Source: Owenia fusiformis (Eukaryota > Annelida > Polychaeta > Sabellida > Oweniidae). Taken from it: DNA of 64,000 nt. Where the stretch lies: the NCBI GenBank assembly GCA_903813345.2, contig CAIIXF020000007.1:17781564-17845563 (forward strand), written 5' to 3'. Position numbers and translations under genes: made by a program. The notes under the pieces were generated by a model that ran no database searches, was not told where the DNA came from, and worked only from the letters and a program-made list of their open reading frames with translations. Positions 33,080-44,284 of the stretch are shown here, one piece after another; position 1 is the stretch's first letter; each line of letters starts with the position of its first letter.

Positions 33080-34060
33080 TCAGTAGATATCGGGTTGTCC
33101 CCGATTGTTTTGTGCGATTGTCTCCAGTTGGAATAACTTAGTTGAGTAAATCGGTATCATCTCGTTTCGTTGTGGTTTATTGGTTGTGCCTAATTGTGTT
33201 TTGATGGGCTGAGTAAATCGATTGAGTATTTTGTTAAGCCTGGTTGTGTAATGGTGGGTTAGTGTCAAGTAGGTATAGGTTTTGCCGAATTGTGTTGTGT
33301 ACGTTTGAGACTCTGTTCTCTTTTGATGGTTGTTGGTTGGTTGGCTAGCTGGTTGTGGCTAGTCGGGTGAGGTATCTTGTTGTGTCTGATTGTGTTGTGT
33401 GATTTGCGTTGTCTCCAATTGGGTTAAGTTAATGGTGTGTATCTCGGTATTACAATTTTAATGTGTTTTTTGCCTGTGCCTGATTTTGTTTTGATTGTTT
33501 GGTTTTGGGTTTTGAAAAATTGTGTTGTGTTACTTGAACAATGGGCTGTGTTTGCTTTTGTTGGTTTACCATTGGGTTGTGCCAAATTGTTGGTGATAAT
33601 TTCACAGTTCGATGTGTTCTCATGGTTGTTAGTTTAGTTGTATTTTACTGGTTGTGCCTGATTGTGTTTTTATTGTTTATTGTTGGATTGTGCACAATTG
33701 TGTTGAGTTAATTCAACAATTGGTTGTGTTTGTCTTTGTTGTCTTATTATTGCGTTGTGACATATTGTGTTAATCTGATAATTGGTTGTGTTTTTAGTAG
33801 TTGTAAGTCAGGTTGCGCTATGCTGGCTTTGGTGCTGGGTTATGCTCTATTGCGTTCTGCGTATTTTGACACTGGGTTATGTTCTATTGTAATGTTGCAT
33901 GATTGGTGATCAAGATTGTGTTTGGTTGTAATAGGTTATATATGTTGAGATGTGGGCTGTGTCCGATCAGGTTGTGGTGTTTATTGGGTTAAGAAACAAA
34001 TGGCCGGTTTAGGGTATTATGTTGTTGGTTTATCAGTTGATTCTGTGTAGACCCCAAAGG
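33080..34060 (+). repeat. G/T-rich degenerate array
   Basis: About 1 kb with strong strand asymmetry: the plus strand is mostly G and T, with recurring GGTTGTGCC, GATTGTGTT and ATTGGGTT words at irregular 50-100 bp spacing. No open frame of interest. Confidence 0.5.
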
Positions 34061-35052
34061 GGAAATAGGGTATTATGATGGTGAGATATTCAACTGGTAT
34101 GGTAGGCGTTAGCTTCGCGTCGTTCTCTGATGAGCAATTCAAGAAAAACAATGCTAATTTATCTTTTTACATAATATATTTTTTGTTGATTTCTCATACA
34201 AAACATACTTTTATTGCATAAATGTTTCTTGAAACATAGGATAATTTCCTATGCTTGTGTCGCTTTCTATGATCAAATATGTTACTTTGCTCCCCTCCTT
34301 AGTTTATATGAGGCATGGGTTTTCAACTAATTAAAGCCCATGTATGAGGAAAGGTGGGTGGCTTATGTGAAAACGTATTGTTTCCGAATGCCCTGGCCTT
34401 GCCCAAGTCGCTATTTTTTTTACTTATTTGATCTTGAATTATTACCAAAATATACAGCTGCAAAAACATGAAATTAAAGGTCCATGTGCAGCATGGCAAG
34501 TGATTTTAGAAATGTTTACGCATTTTGTGGCATTATGCAGTCACTGCACGTCACTTAATAACCACTATTCAGCCTATCTGTTTTCAAACCCTTAAATTTT
34601 CCCAAAAGTATAATTTGACACTGAATTGGTTATTGTAAACCTGGAAATAATCTTTTCTGGCCTAAAGGATATTCTTGATGTCATGAAATTAATAAATGAC
34701 ACCTTAGGGATGAAAGGGTTAAGATGTATTTTTGCACTCACCAAAAATACTTTTGGAGTTGTGATTCTGAAAGCTGACACTCCCAATGGTGTTTTGAAAT
34801 CTTAGTGCAGATTAAGCCTTTTATTTGACCCTAGTTTTCACTACTATTAAACGCGGATTGAGGTGCGTTTATATTTACGTACTTCAAAAAACGAACTGCG
34901 AAACGAAAATTATCGAAATACGTATCCGTAAACGTAACGAGATACGGATGCGGATACGTTTTAGCTAATTCGTTTTGCGAAACCTCTCTACTTATACGTT
35001 CTGCACGTATATGTGACGCGATGTTTACGTTTCAGAACGAGTTGAACTGAGA

Positions 35053-36466
35053 TTTTAATTTATGAGATGAGATTTTATTTTGTTTTTTCAATATTGAGAA
35101 AAGAAGTATATGCCAATTGCAAATACATAGGAAAATGAACATAGAACACACTTACTATTTCAGTGTTACGAAAGCATTGAACGTTGAAACTGGTCATATC
35201 TTTATTTTCAATTTGCTCAAAAACTGTTTGAGACAATCTTAAAATATATAGATTTTCTATATTACTATATGTTAAATATTGTGAACATTTAACAAGCATA
35301 GCAGTTGAATACTTTTGAAGTTACAGATGTCCAATCTTTCAAAACCTGATTTTACAGTTTCACCAAAATGTGATTTAGAACATTATTATTTTCGAGGGTT
35401 GTCGAAAAAGTCTTGAAATCTTTGCTTTCATTTTCATCAAAAATTTTACCAATTTTTGCTGAAACGTCATACCATATGTACTTTATGCCCTTATTTATGT
35501 TTCATTAACAAAATATCATGATAATGCATGCTTCAGATACCTTGCGTGATATGGTTGCTGTAGCAACACGGATTAGGGGGGGGGCAGGTTTTATTTATTA
35601 TATCACACGGTTCATTATATATAAAACAAGTAAAACATTGATTACATGAATTTGATGCACCATTAAATGAGAAATATCCCTGAATAGCAAAATGAATTTT
35701 TATTTTGATATCATGTGTTTCTGACATACTGAAGGTACAATCGATACATTTGAACCAGAGACTAACGGCTCCAATTTGGCAATATGGCAGCCATTCGCGG
35801 ACGAATGTTGCATATTTATTCCAGATGTGTGTTTAGTATGCGCATCTCAGTTTATAGATACTTAAAGGGGCAACAAGGACTGTATAGAGAAAATTCGAAT
35901 TTTTCTGACCTATCAGGTCAATATTTGGCTTAACACCTTCTTTGACATACCTATTTTCTTAAAATGTATGTATAAACTATCAATTTCAGCATTAAGAAGT
36001 GTAAATTCAGTTCAAAGCTTCTATAAAGGGAGTCCCACTTATAGATTTTAAGATCCGCCACGTTTCAAGAGGAATATCAGCTGATGTAATGTTCATCCAG
36101 GGGGTTTCTTTGTAGATAATGAAAATATATGTTAGTCTTGATGAAATATCCAAACTTAAATATATTTTGACACTGGTCGATGATCGTTGAATGCCCCCCC
36201 CCCCCACTAATTGTTGCACCTTTAACCATGAACGAACGTAAAATTGGCATTACAATGCTGCAGTTGAAAATAACCTTTTTTAGAAAACAGCCCATTTGTC
36301 ATATATTGGGACATTGAAATAGGGCTGTCTAAAATGTATGTAATATGGAACAATTCACAAAATCGACCTCAGCAATTAGAGATGGCATATTAACCGGATA
36401 TATGTTTTTCAAGCTCAATCAAATACGATCATTATTGCAAATAGTGTATCGATTAATTCTTCATAA
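35053..36466. other. Intergenic, repeats only
   Basis: Contains the repeat copy at 35862-36058 and homopolymer C runs; no gene recognised. Confidence 0.5.
35862..36058. repeat. Dispersed repeat, copy 2
   Basis: Inverted counterpart of 7575-7800, ending in CCCACTTATAGATTTTAAGA. Confidence 0.55.
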
Positions 36467-38167
36467 TTAAATGTCACTTTTCTCTTTTATGTCCTGTATA
36501 ACTGTTTTAGTATCGAAGTCAATGGCAACCCTTTCGCATTGTTTCTTCCAATGCTTAATTTCCATGGTAACAAATGTCCATTTCATGATCTCATCCGCCC
36601 ATTTTTCTTTTTGTTCGCATAGGATTTTCTTTTGGTCAATTCTAGATTTGATATATTTACAAACATCTTCATCGTCATAATCCGTCCGTCTGTCTTCCCA
36701 CGCTTTGCTCCAAATTGACCGACTTACTTCATTAGGACATGTAGGGATCGTTAAGCCTCTGGAAGATTTCCTTAAATGTAATGCAATATTAACTTCTTCC
36801 GCTGATGGTCTGTAATTTGGGTCTTCGTCTAAGAAACGTTCAATATCAAAACAGTCTACAATGATTTCTTCCAAGATCCAGTAACTTTTTGCTATTTGTT
36901 TGAAAACCTTTCCTAAACTGAATACATCTGAGGATAGAGTCGGAGTATCTCCCCGTGTTAGTTCTGGGGCGATGTATAAATCATTATCAGAAGATGTTGA
37001 TACACGGCATGAATGGGTGAAACAACTTTGTTCAACAGTAGTGGCATTTCCCCATCCAGTTACAAAAACGGCAAAATTGTCATTGTCGTGAACACCGTAT
37101 TTAACAATGATGTTCGATGGACAGATGCTATTATGGACAATTCCGAGATTATGAACTCTTGCGATAACTGAGGTTAATAAAGAGAGCAAACGATAGCAGA
37201 ATACATCAGTTATAGCGCCCTCTTTTCTTCTTATTCTAAGGAAAGCTTCAATATCTGTACACGTTGTGAAACAGTCATGATTTACTTCACCTCCAGAACG
37301 AGTAACAGTTTCCTGATTTACATCACCAATAAAACGAGTGACAGTTGCATAATCAAGATATAGGGCAGTCGTGTGTTCCAACCTTATTGCCCCTAATAAT
37401 AACGGCACCTGTTTTATTTTTGCTTTTCTGATTTTTGCCAATACAGATAGGTGTATAAACGTGGAATTTAGAGTGTCAGCATGTTCTCGTTTCTTGCTTT
37501 CGATGACAACTGTTTCGACTACTCTATCTACTTTATCTTTATAAAATGTAGAGGCTATATTTCTTTGATTCCGACACATCCAACCCTTGTCAACTAAATG
37601 AGCATACGATCCTAAATAAATGCGATGTTTTGCACAATCGTGAAGGATGGCCGGGTTACCATTACCATCCTTCACAAATTCTATCTCAGAGCTGTTCAAT
37701 ATATCGACATCTTCAAGGCCATATGTTCGTTCAACAACCGTGTTAAACTTATCCCATCTGGTACCACGGGATATGGTTAGCGGGTGAGGTGTTTGAGAGT
37801 GACACGTTAGGGGCTGAATTGAGCTCCGTTGAATAATGGGCCAACCAATTTCTTCGGAGGTCGAGACTGAGGATGTTTTTTCTACGTCACTCTTTTTCTC
37901 TGGACTGTCTGTTTTATATTCGGATGTGAGAACCAAATTATCAAATGTAAGTTCACCGCTTTTATTCTCTCGAGCTGAGGATGGCTTACTGCCTGACTTA
38001 TCGCGGTTTCCAATGTCTACTTTGTCCTTTGGTTTTCTTGAATTCGACGTCGATTTGCCTCTGTCTCTTATCCGCTGTTCACAATCAAGTGTTACTCCCG
38101 GAAAATATGTCTTCATGTATTCAGTAAGTGTGTCACGAGGAGGAATGGGTGGTTTTATATCATCCAT
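36467..38167 (-). CDS. Intronless pseudokinase, 566 aa
   Basis: A single-exon frame of 566 residues. The first true ATG gives MDDIKPPIPPRD; the five codons before it open with TTG. Residues 1-200 are polar and Ser/Lys-rich, starting with a proline motif suited to SH3 binding. Residues about 210-465 have a protein-kinase fold signature: IVHNSICPSNI for the catalytic loop, VTGWG for the DFG region, YIAPE for the activation-segment end, SSDVFSLGKVF for helix F and EDPNYRPSAEEV near helix H. Both catalytic aspartates are missing (HRD reads HNS, DFG reads GWG), so phosphotransfer is unlikely and a scaffold or regulatory role is more plausible. A charged C-terminal region of about 100 residues may be helical. 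The frame is intact, so it is probably a live gene, perhaps an old retrocopy. Confidence 0.85.
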   Translation of the reverse strand: MDDIKPPIPPRDTLTEYMKTYFPGVTLDCEQRIRDRGKSTSNSRKPKDKVDIGNRDKSGSKPSSARENKSGELTFDNLVLTSEYKTDSPEKKSDVEKTSSVSTSEEIGWPIIQRSSIQPLTCHSQTPHPLTISRGTRWDKFNTVVERTYGLEDVDILNSSEIEFVKDGNGNPAILHDCAKHRIYLGSYAHLVDKGWMCRNQRNIASTFYKDKVDRVVETVVIESKKREHADTLNSTFIHLSVLAKIRKAKIKQVPLLLGAIRLEHTTALYLDYATVTRFIGDVNQETVTRSGGEVNHDCFTTCTDIEAFLRIRRKEGAITDVFCYRLLSLLTSVIARVHNLGIVHNSICPSNIIVKYGVHDNDNFAVFVTGWGNATTVEQSCFTHSCRVSTSSDNDLYIAPELTRGDTPTLSSDVFSLGKVFKQIAKSYWILEEIIVDCFDIERFLDEDPNYRPSAEEVNIALHLRKSSRGLTIPTCPNEVSRSIWSKAWEDRRTDYDDEDVCKYIKSRIDQKKILCEQKEKWADEIMKWTFVTMEIKHWKKQCERVAIDFDTKTVIQDIKEKSDI

Positions 38168-39420
38168 TTTCCGACAAATCAAATTATTTTATTCAATCTA
38201 GTTTCTTTGTATCATTACAATTTAGTAATTATGCGTTGTCGTGGTATCAGTTAAATAGAAACCTTAAATAGCAACCTTTCTAACGTCATAATGAATACAA
38301 TGATGCGTTGTCCTTTTGTCCCAAGACCTTGTGGCTATGCATAAAACTGCACTTGTATCTTTATCTAAGGTTTTTAATCTTTATCCATCCCTCGTAGCTG
38401 GGCTTATTAAAATTTTGAATAGCTTGAGTTCAATTCTTTTAAAAGATAACAGATACCAGGAATGATTTTTCACAAACCTTGCAATTATTTCATTTAAAAT
38501 CTGGAGTCTTAAATTGAATTTTGTTCAATTGTAAAGTTTCTATATAGCTCTATAAAATGCGTTTTATAAGTATGAGAATAGCATGATGTCTTGATATTTC
38601 AAGGTAACGTCGTTAGAAAAGTGATGGCGGTGATTGAAAAAACGATGTAAAGATAAAACCGCAACGAAACATTTGTAGATTTCTTTGAAGAACTAAAAAA
38701 CATAATAATTTTTGAGCTTATGTTTGAAAGTCACCATTATATTACCCTAATTTGTAAGCGTTATGGATTTTTTATGGCTGTCATTTGTAACAGATATAAA
38801 GAAAAGAGCAAATTGTTTAATCAATGTATCTTTTATAGCTCTCTGGGTAATTCTTTGAAATATTTAATAAATTTTCCTTTCATATACCATTAAGACGCAT
38901 TTTCAGTATCCATCAAATAATTGGTTCATGCATATTACGGTATAGTGTCATTATGAAAGAACCTATCATAAAGTTCATATTCCAAGAAAATATTAAAAGC
39001 ACCATCATTTGGAGTCTAAAATCATGGGCTTTCAATTAGAACCACGCTAAAACCAGCCGTTTTATATTTCAAAAAGCGATATCACCAATGTGGATAGCGA
39101 TTGAAATAATGGTCTCTGAATGGTTGGGGAGAGGGGGCGACATTTGACTCTATTAGATCGTTGTTAAGGATGCTTGGACTTTGTATCCTTATAACCGACT
39201 TTATACCTCTGAAAACAGCGGCATCTATTCACCTTTCTTTGATTGAAATGCTTCGTGAGCACATGAGCATCACATGAGCACAAGAAGACAACCGATTGTA
39301 GCAATTAATCAAGTTTATGTTTGAATACCTTTTTATGAGCAATAACTGATAGTAAACATACATGTCACTCCACTATTTCTATCGTACATTAAGCAATAAT
39401 TGCCAGTGATGTTAAGTCAT
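38168..39420. other. Intergenic between divergent genes, nothing recognised
   Basis: AT-rich space between the start of the minus-strand pseudokinase and the start of a plus-strand gene. It would contain both promoters. I see no conserved block. Confidence 0.5.
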
Positions 39421-39429
39421 TTATATATA
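39421..39429 (+). promoter_or_regulatory. TATA box of the coiled-coil gene
   Basis: TTATATATA, only about 14 bp before the first ATG. With normal TATA spacing, transcription would begin after 39443, so the second ATG (39458) is the better start. Confidence 0.45.
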
Positions 39430-39442
39430 CACTTACTTAACG

Positions 39443-39674
39443 ATGCATATCTTCAATATGATTCAATATTCATCTCTTTGTATTTTTATAATTCTGTTCT
39501 CTTTATCGCAGGGCCAGCAGTGTGAAAAACAAGACATAAATATGCTCAAGAAGGAGATTTTGGAAGGAGTAGATTCAAAGATAGCAACATTGACTTCGTT
39601 AATGAAGAGGCAAAATAGGAATTTGAAGGACAAAATAAAAGAAATAACGGATGAGACATGTACTAAATCACAAG
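39443..39674 (+). CDS. First exon of a small secreted coiled-coil protein
   Basis: A hydrophobic leader (MIQYSSLCIFIILFSLSQG, start at 39458 preferred) is followed by QQCEKQDINMLKKEIL, a Lys/Glu/Leu stretch with heptad character, and ETCTKSQ. The exon ends in phase 1 at G|GTAAGT. Signal peptide, cysteine and short coiled coil is the usual N-terminal layout of oligomeric secreted proteins such as C1q-domain or fibrinogen-related proteins. The C-terminal domain is not visible in the window, so the identity is open. A similar layout appears at 57605-57800. Confidence 0.55.
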
Positions 39675-40337
39675 GTAAGTCTACCAAAGCTAAGGCAATG
39701 CACTCTCTCCCCTTGGACCTTTGACGCTATTTATAGAGGCCCGTGGGAATAGAGCACTGGCGCATCTGTGGGGTCCCCCAAAAAACGTTAGAAAAATGGG
39801 CTCTTTTGGGCATAATTTGACCTTCTTAGACCTTCTTTTTGGGCCAAAAATGTCACTGAATTTTCAAGATTTTGGATTTTAGGGGCCCCAAATTTTTTCC
39901 AGACTTTAAATTTGCCCTCCCCCTTGTTAGCTTCTGGCCCCGCCAGTGTAGAGTCCCATGGATGAAGTTTAGAAAACAATTTTTAGGGCCGAAACATTTT
40001 GTAGGGCCTCAAAAATGGGCCTTTTGGGCATATGACGTCACTACAAGATAGAATCCATTCGGTGATCGCAAATCATCAATTGCAAGGTTTTAAAGAATCT
40101 TAGCATTACATCAATAGAGATTTGGCCCAAGTTTTTTTTAAAAGTCATGGGAAATGATTAAAATGACAATTGTAAAAATCAAAGTTATTATTGTGGAAAA
40201 CTTTTCAAATATGCTATTAAAAAGAAAGAAAAGTTATAGTCGTTCAGGTTAAAAGTGCAAATCTCTTAAATTTCATGCATGGTAAACTAGAATAAGCTAT
40301 ATGGAACAATCTATGCAGACTGTGCTATACGAAAACA
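39675..40337. other. Non-coding, repeat-like
   Basis: Includes a TTTTGGGC/GGGCC-rich stretch (39770-40030) that looks like a dispersed repeat. No following exon of the coiled-coil gene was found. Confidence 0.4.
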
Positions 40338-40896
40338 AGCGGTGCGGATATCATGTGCGCAAGGTGCAGATATTAACGGTCATTTTTGAATTTGATTTCG
40401 TGATATTTCACCAACTATTTCACCAGCATGTTGGGTCTTCACTTATATTCATACATGTGTACAGGCTCCCTAATAAAAAGGAAATTATGTACATCGGCGT
40501 GAAGTTCGTTCTATAGCGACACATCAAGCAATCAATGATACTCTCTCCAAAGCAAATAATTTGAAATTGCAGCTATTTCACAGCGTAGACAGCATTTATT
40601 CAATAGAAGTGATCGAGATGACCTATCAATACAAATTATATTTGCACTTTGAAAGTTGAACGGTTTCTGTGTGATTTTATACAAAATGGGAAACATTACA
40701 AAAAGTGCTACCTTTAAAGAAGCGGTGCTGATATCCGCGAATATCCGTAAAGTGACGATGCCCCTATTATTAGGTATCCTCTACAAATGGAACACTATGA
40801 CTTAGTACCCAACATGCCTGAATTTATAAACATAAATTCAAAATTTAAAAATGACTGTTGATATCCGCAACTTGCGCACATGATATCAGCGCTGCT
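40338..40896. mobile_element. Degenerate element with about 60-bp inverted ends
   Basis: GATATCATGTGCGCAAG at about 40347 recurs inverted at about 40870-40886, with flanking pairing through the ATTTTTGAATTTG stretch. No coding capacity. Confidence 0.5.
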
Positions 40897-41378
40897 GTAT
40901 AGGGTGTGGAAACTTCTCCATTGACCATTCTACCATTGTAGATATTCCAAATGATGCAATCGGCAAAAATAGGCCGATACACTTCTGTATGTTTATGCAA
41001 AGTGGAAGAATTCAATCGAAGTAGGTATTTACGATCGGCAAAAAATAAAAGTAGGTAAAGTAAATACTTTTGTTTGCATATACAAAGTGGATCGAAGTGG
41101 GTATACAAACATGGATTAATTACGGCAATCAAGTTGCGACAAACATTTTAGATCTAAATTGCTCCTAGTTCCTTAATTCCATATTTGTTACGTTTTGCCC
41201 ACACATTTCTCTTTTTAATCCTAAATTCAACGTTTGGGTCAAATTGTTTCCCATTTTTACAAATCACCTTTCAAGTAATAAATAAATAAATAAAGCAAAA
41301 CAACAATATGAATATTCCACTCTTATATATTCTTCATATATAACTACATCGAAATATTTAAATATGTATCTCTCTGTA

Positions 41379-41805
41379 CAGGGTGTCAAAAAACAACGGC
41401 ACCCCCTCTACAGCAAAAAGTACTTAATGCTACATGGTGTGTCAAATTCAGATAAAGGTATTGCATTGCGCTTTCCTCACATTCTTCAGAATTACATCCT
41501 TACTGTATCTATTTTCAAGAGTATATTTGTCCATCAATTCCTAAACCCTCTTTTTCAGAACTGAGCGCATATGTTCAGTGCAGTTGAAATCTGGGCTAAT
41601 TATTTCATATTCCTCTAACTAGTAACAGCGCACCAAACAAAGTACTAAAGTACCAAACTTTGAAACCATGTAGCTTTTTAAATATAAAGCTTTATTAAAT
41701 TAGTAACTCCAGAATTAAATTATCTTTCAAATAAGGTATAACAGGATATATAACATTGAGTACTTTTTACTGTAGAGGGGATGCCGTTGTTTTTTTGACA
41801 CCCTG
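41379..41805. mobile_element. 427-bp mariner-type MITE
   Basis: Ends CAGGGTGTCAAAAAA and TTTTTTTGACACCCTG, flanked by TA on both sides (41377-41378, 41806-41807). Pairing extends over about 35 bp (AACAACGGCACCCCCTCTAC). No transposase. Confidence 0.75.
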
Positions 41806-41807
41806 TA

Positions 41808-42860
41808 TATAACTATCAATATATCTACGTATGTCTATGAATATGTATTATTATTATTAAACGTTTCTGAAAATATATCATGATGGTATTTTATTAGAAT
41901 TTAGCCCAGGGCTGGATAGTAATGTAGATGATTTAGCATGAGCGGTTCTTTAATGAGACTTAAACCTTAGGGTACATTTATTCACCCATAATTCATCGAG
42001 TCTTACTCCCAAATCATTTTCACAAATAGCGAACATTTCTTAACGATATCATCAAAAAGGATGAAATTCAACCTGAACATTTTGCAAGGTCAACATTTTG
42101 ACCTGCGTGAGCACCTGTAACTATAATACTAAATACATAGTTTATAATACTATAAGTTATTGAATGATTTGAAGTGCAATACAGGTTATATTATGCTCGA
42201 AAAATTCTGTATCGCAATTCAAATGGTTCTATAACGTTTTAATCGTGTGATCTTAGGCCAAAACATTTTACTTAGGAGATAATCCCTAGGAAATATTCTG
42301 TATCCCCTGTTTTGCTAATGAGATGCCCATACGGAGCAATTTCTGTATTGCTCCGGAGATGATCAATGGGGACAATCTTAGAATTAAGCAATTACAGATT
42401 GGCACAGCACAAGAACTGACCAATCAAATGGCTTCATTTTACAGTTGATACGATAACATTTTGATCAGTTTTCTTTTATTGTTCACCATCAATTTGTTGT
42501 AAAATATTGAAAGACTGCGTTCTGATTGGCCAGAATATGATATATCATGCCAAGTAATCAGTAAGCAATGAGGATTGGCTACCAGGGACGTAACTCGATA
42601 TTTTCCAACAATGAAATTGCCAACAGTCAATCAACAGTCTAAAAGATTCGAATCAATATCTCGGTCACTTCTTACAAGAAGTACACATGTGTTCTTGTGT
42701 GTGGAGTTTTTTATTTGGAAATAAGACCAAAACTCATGATTCAAATTTTCGAAGTGAACAAAATGGCGGCTGTTTGAATTCTTGTAATCCCGACATCTCC
42801 ATATAAGGCTAAGGCAGAATATGAGTTGGAACTCTGGGAGTCAATCCTCCTTGATCAGTA
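41808..42860. other. Intergenic, nothing recognised
   Basis: AT-rich, no exon or repeat that I can define. Confidence 0.5.
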
Positions 42861-43002
42861 ATGCCTGGGTCACATTTGCTACGATTCATCGGCCGGTGCC
42901 CGACCAGTTGAGTATTTTGTTCAAAATTGAATACATTTCTGAACAAAATACTCAATCGGCCGGGTGCCGTAGTGAAAATCGGAGCAAATGTGACCAAGGC
43001 AT
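42861..43002. mobile_element. Short palindromic MITE, fuller copy
   Basis: ATGCCTGGGTCACATTTGCT at the left pairs with the right end, and the interior (TTGAGTATTTTGTTCA and its complement) is also palindromic, so nearly the whole 142 bp can fold into one hairpin. Confidence 0.65.
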
Positions 43003-43475
43003 AACAGATATGTGTAAATCAAGGACTTAAAATATTGTCGCCACTTCGATATGTCAATCACATAAATTATATTATTTTCTATCTTTCCCCTATTGTGTGA
43101 TATATAAGCACATGATGTCATGTTGACTTGGAATATAAGACAGGTCAAGTTCCGTGTTCGTAGCCAGTTTCCTATTCAAGTCTACCTTGTTCAGAAAACA
43201 CCTTCAAAGTAAGCAAAAAATAATTATGACCTGCTGCTTATACGGATATATAGATATACGGATAAACAGAAGACAAAAATGCTATTATGAATGACCTATG
43301 AATTTGTTATCAACTATGACATAATGATACATATCTGCTAGTATGTAAATTATTACGTGTTTCTCAAATTGATTCGTACTCATCGCATTTTGAGTTCTTT
43401 ACCGATAATTATTTCCACAGTTCCACTACAACGACGATTCAACATACATTTTTCTATAAGATGAATACCTAGAAA

Positions 43476-44284
43476 CTATTTTCCGTGGTGTCCGTAGCCG
43501 CCATGATGCCCACCGTGGTGTCCGCCATGATGTCCATGGTGACCGCCGTAAGATCCATGGTGACCACCGTGATGTCCATGGTGACTGCCGTGATGTCCAT
43601 GGTGACCACCGTGATGTCCATGGTGACTGCTGTGATGGCCATGGTGACTGCCGTGATGTCCGCTGTGACCACTATGGTGACCGCCGTGGTGACCACCGTG
43701 GTGTCCGCCGTGATGTCCGCCGTGGTGTCCACCATGATGTCCGCCATGGTGTCCGCCATGACCGTGGCCGCCGTGATGTCCGCCATGACTGTGACTGCTG
43801 TGATGTCCCCCATGGTTTCCGACATGACCATAGCCGCCGTGATGTCCACCATGACCGTGGCCGCCATGATGTCCACCATGACCGTGGCCGCCATGATGTC
43901 CGCCATGACCGTGACCGCTGTGATGTCCGCTATGACCGTGGCCGCTGTGATGTCCGCCATGACCGTGGCCGCTGTGATGTCCGCTATGACCGTGGCCGCC
44001 GTGATGCCCACCATGACTATCATGGTGACCACAGACGTGATAAGCGCCATGGTGGTCATTTACGTGACAAAAGTCAACTCCATATCCTCCTGAGTAATGG
44101 TGCCCGTGCCCATGTCCATGTCCGTGGTTACTATGACCGTTGTAAGAACCCTCGGCGCAGTTAAAGATAAAAGTGCGGTGGTTGGAACATTTCACAAAGG
44201 TGCACTTGGGATCAGCATCATGGGTGAGGCCAGTGTTGGCATAGTCACCATCATAGAGTTCGTCGCAGTAATGGCTGTAGATTT
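43476..44284 (-). CDS. Exon 2 of Gly/His protein: six-Cys core and second GH block
   Basis: Acceptor TTTCAG at 44285-44290, phase 1, stop at 43476-43478. All six cysteines lie in this exon. Confidence 0.88.

Larger units (their letters stand above)
30142..34989. mobile_element. 4.85-kb non-coding element with short inverted ends
   Basis: Begins AGAGAGGTTTCGCAAAACG and ends with its exact complement, flanked on both sides by ACT, a possible 3-bp target duplication. TATCCGTA and CGTAACG words cluster just inside both ends. The interior carries a C-rich array (30900-32230) and a G/T-rich array (33080-34060) but no open frame I can assign, so it looks non-autonomous. It interrupts a copy of the 0.8-kb family. 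Confidence 0.6.

Noticed and set aside
36077-36295. Short frames beside a poly-C run
   Set aside because: Low-complexity DNA and an adjacent dispersed repeat; no coding character.
39788-39979. 63-residue frame downstream of the coiled-coil exon
   Set aside because: It is on the opposite strand within a GGGCC-rich repeat and does not continue the coiled-coil gene.
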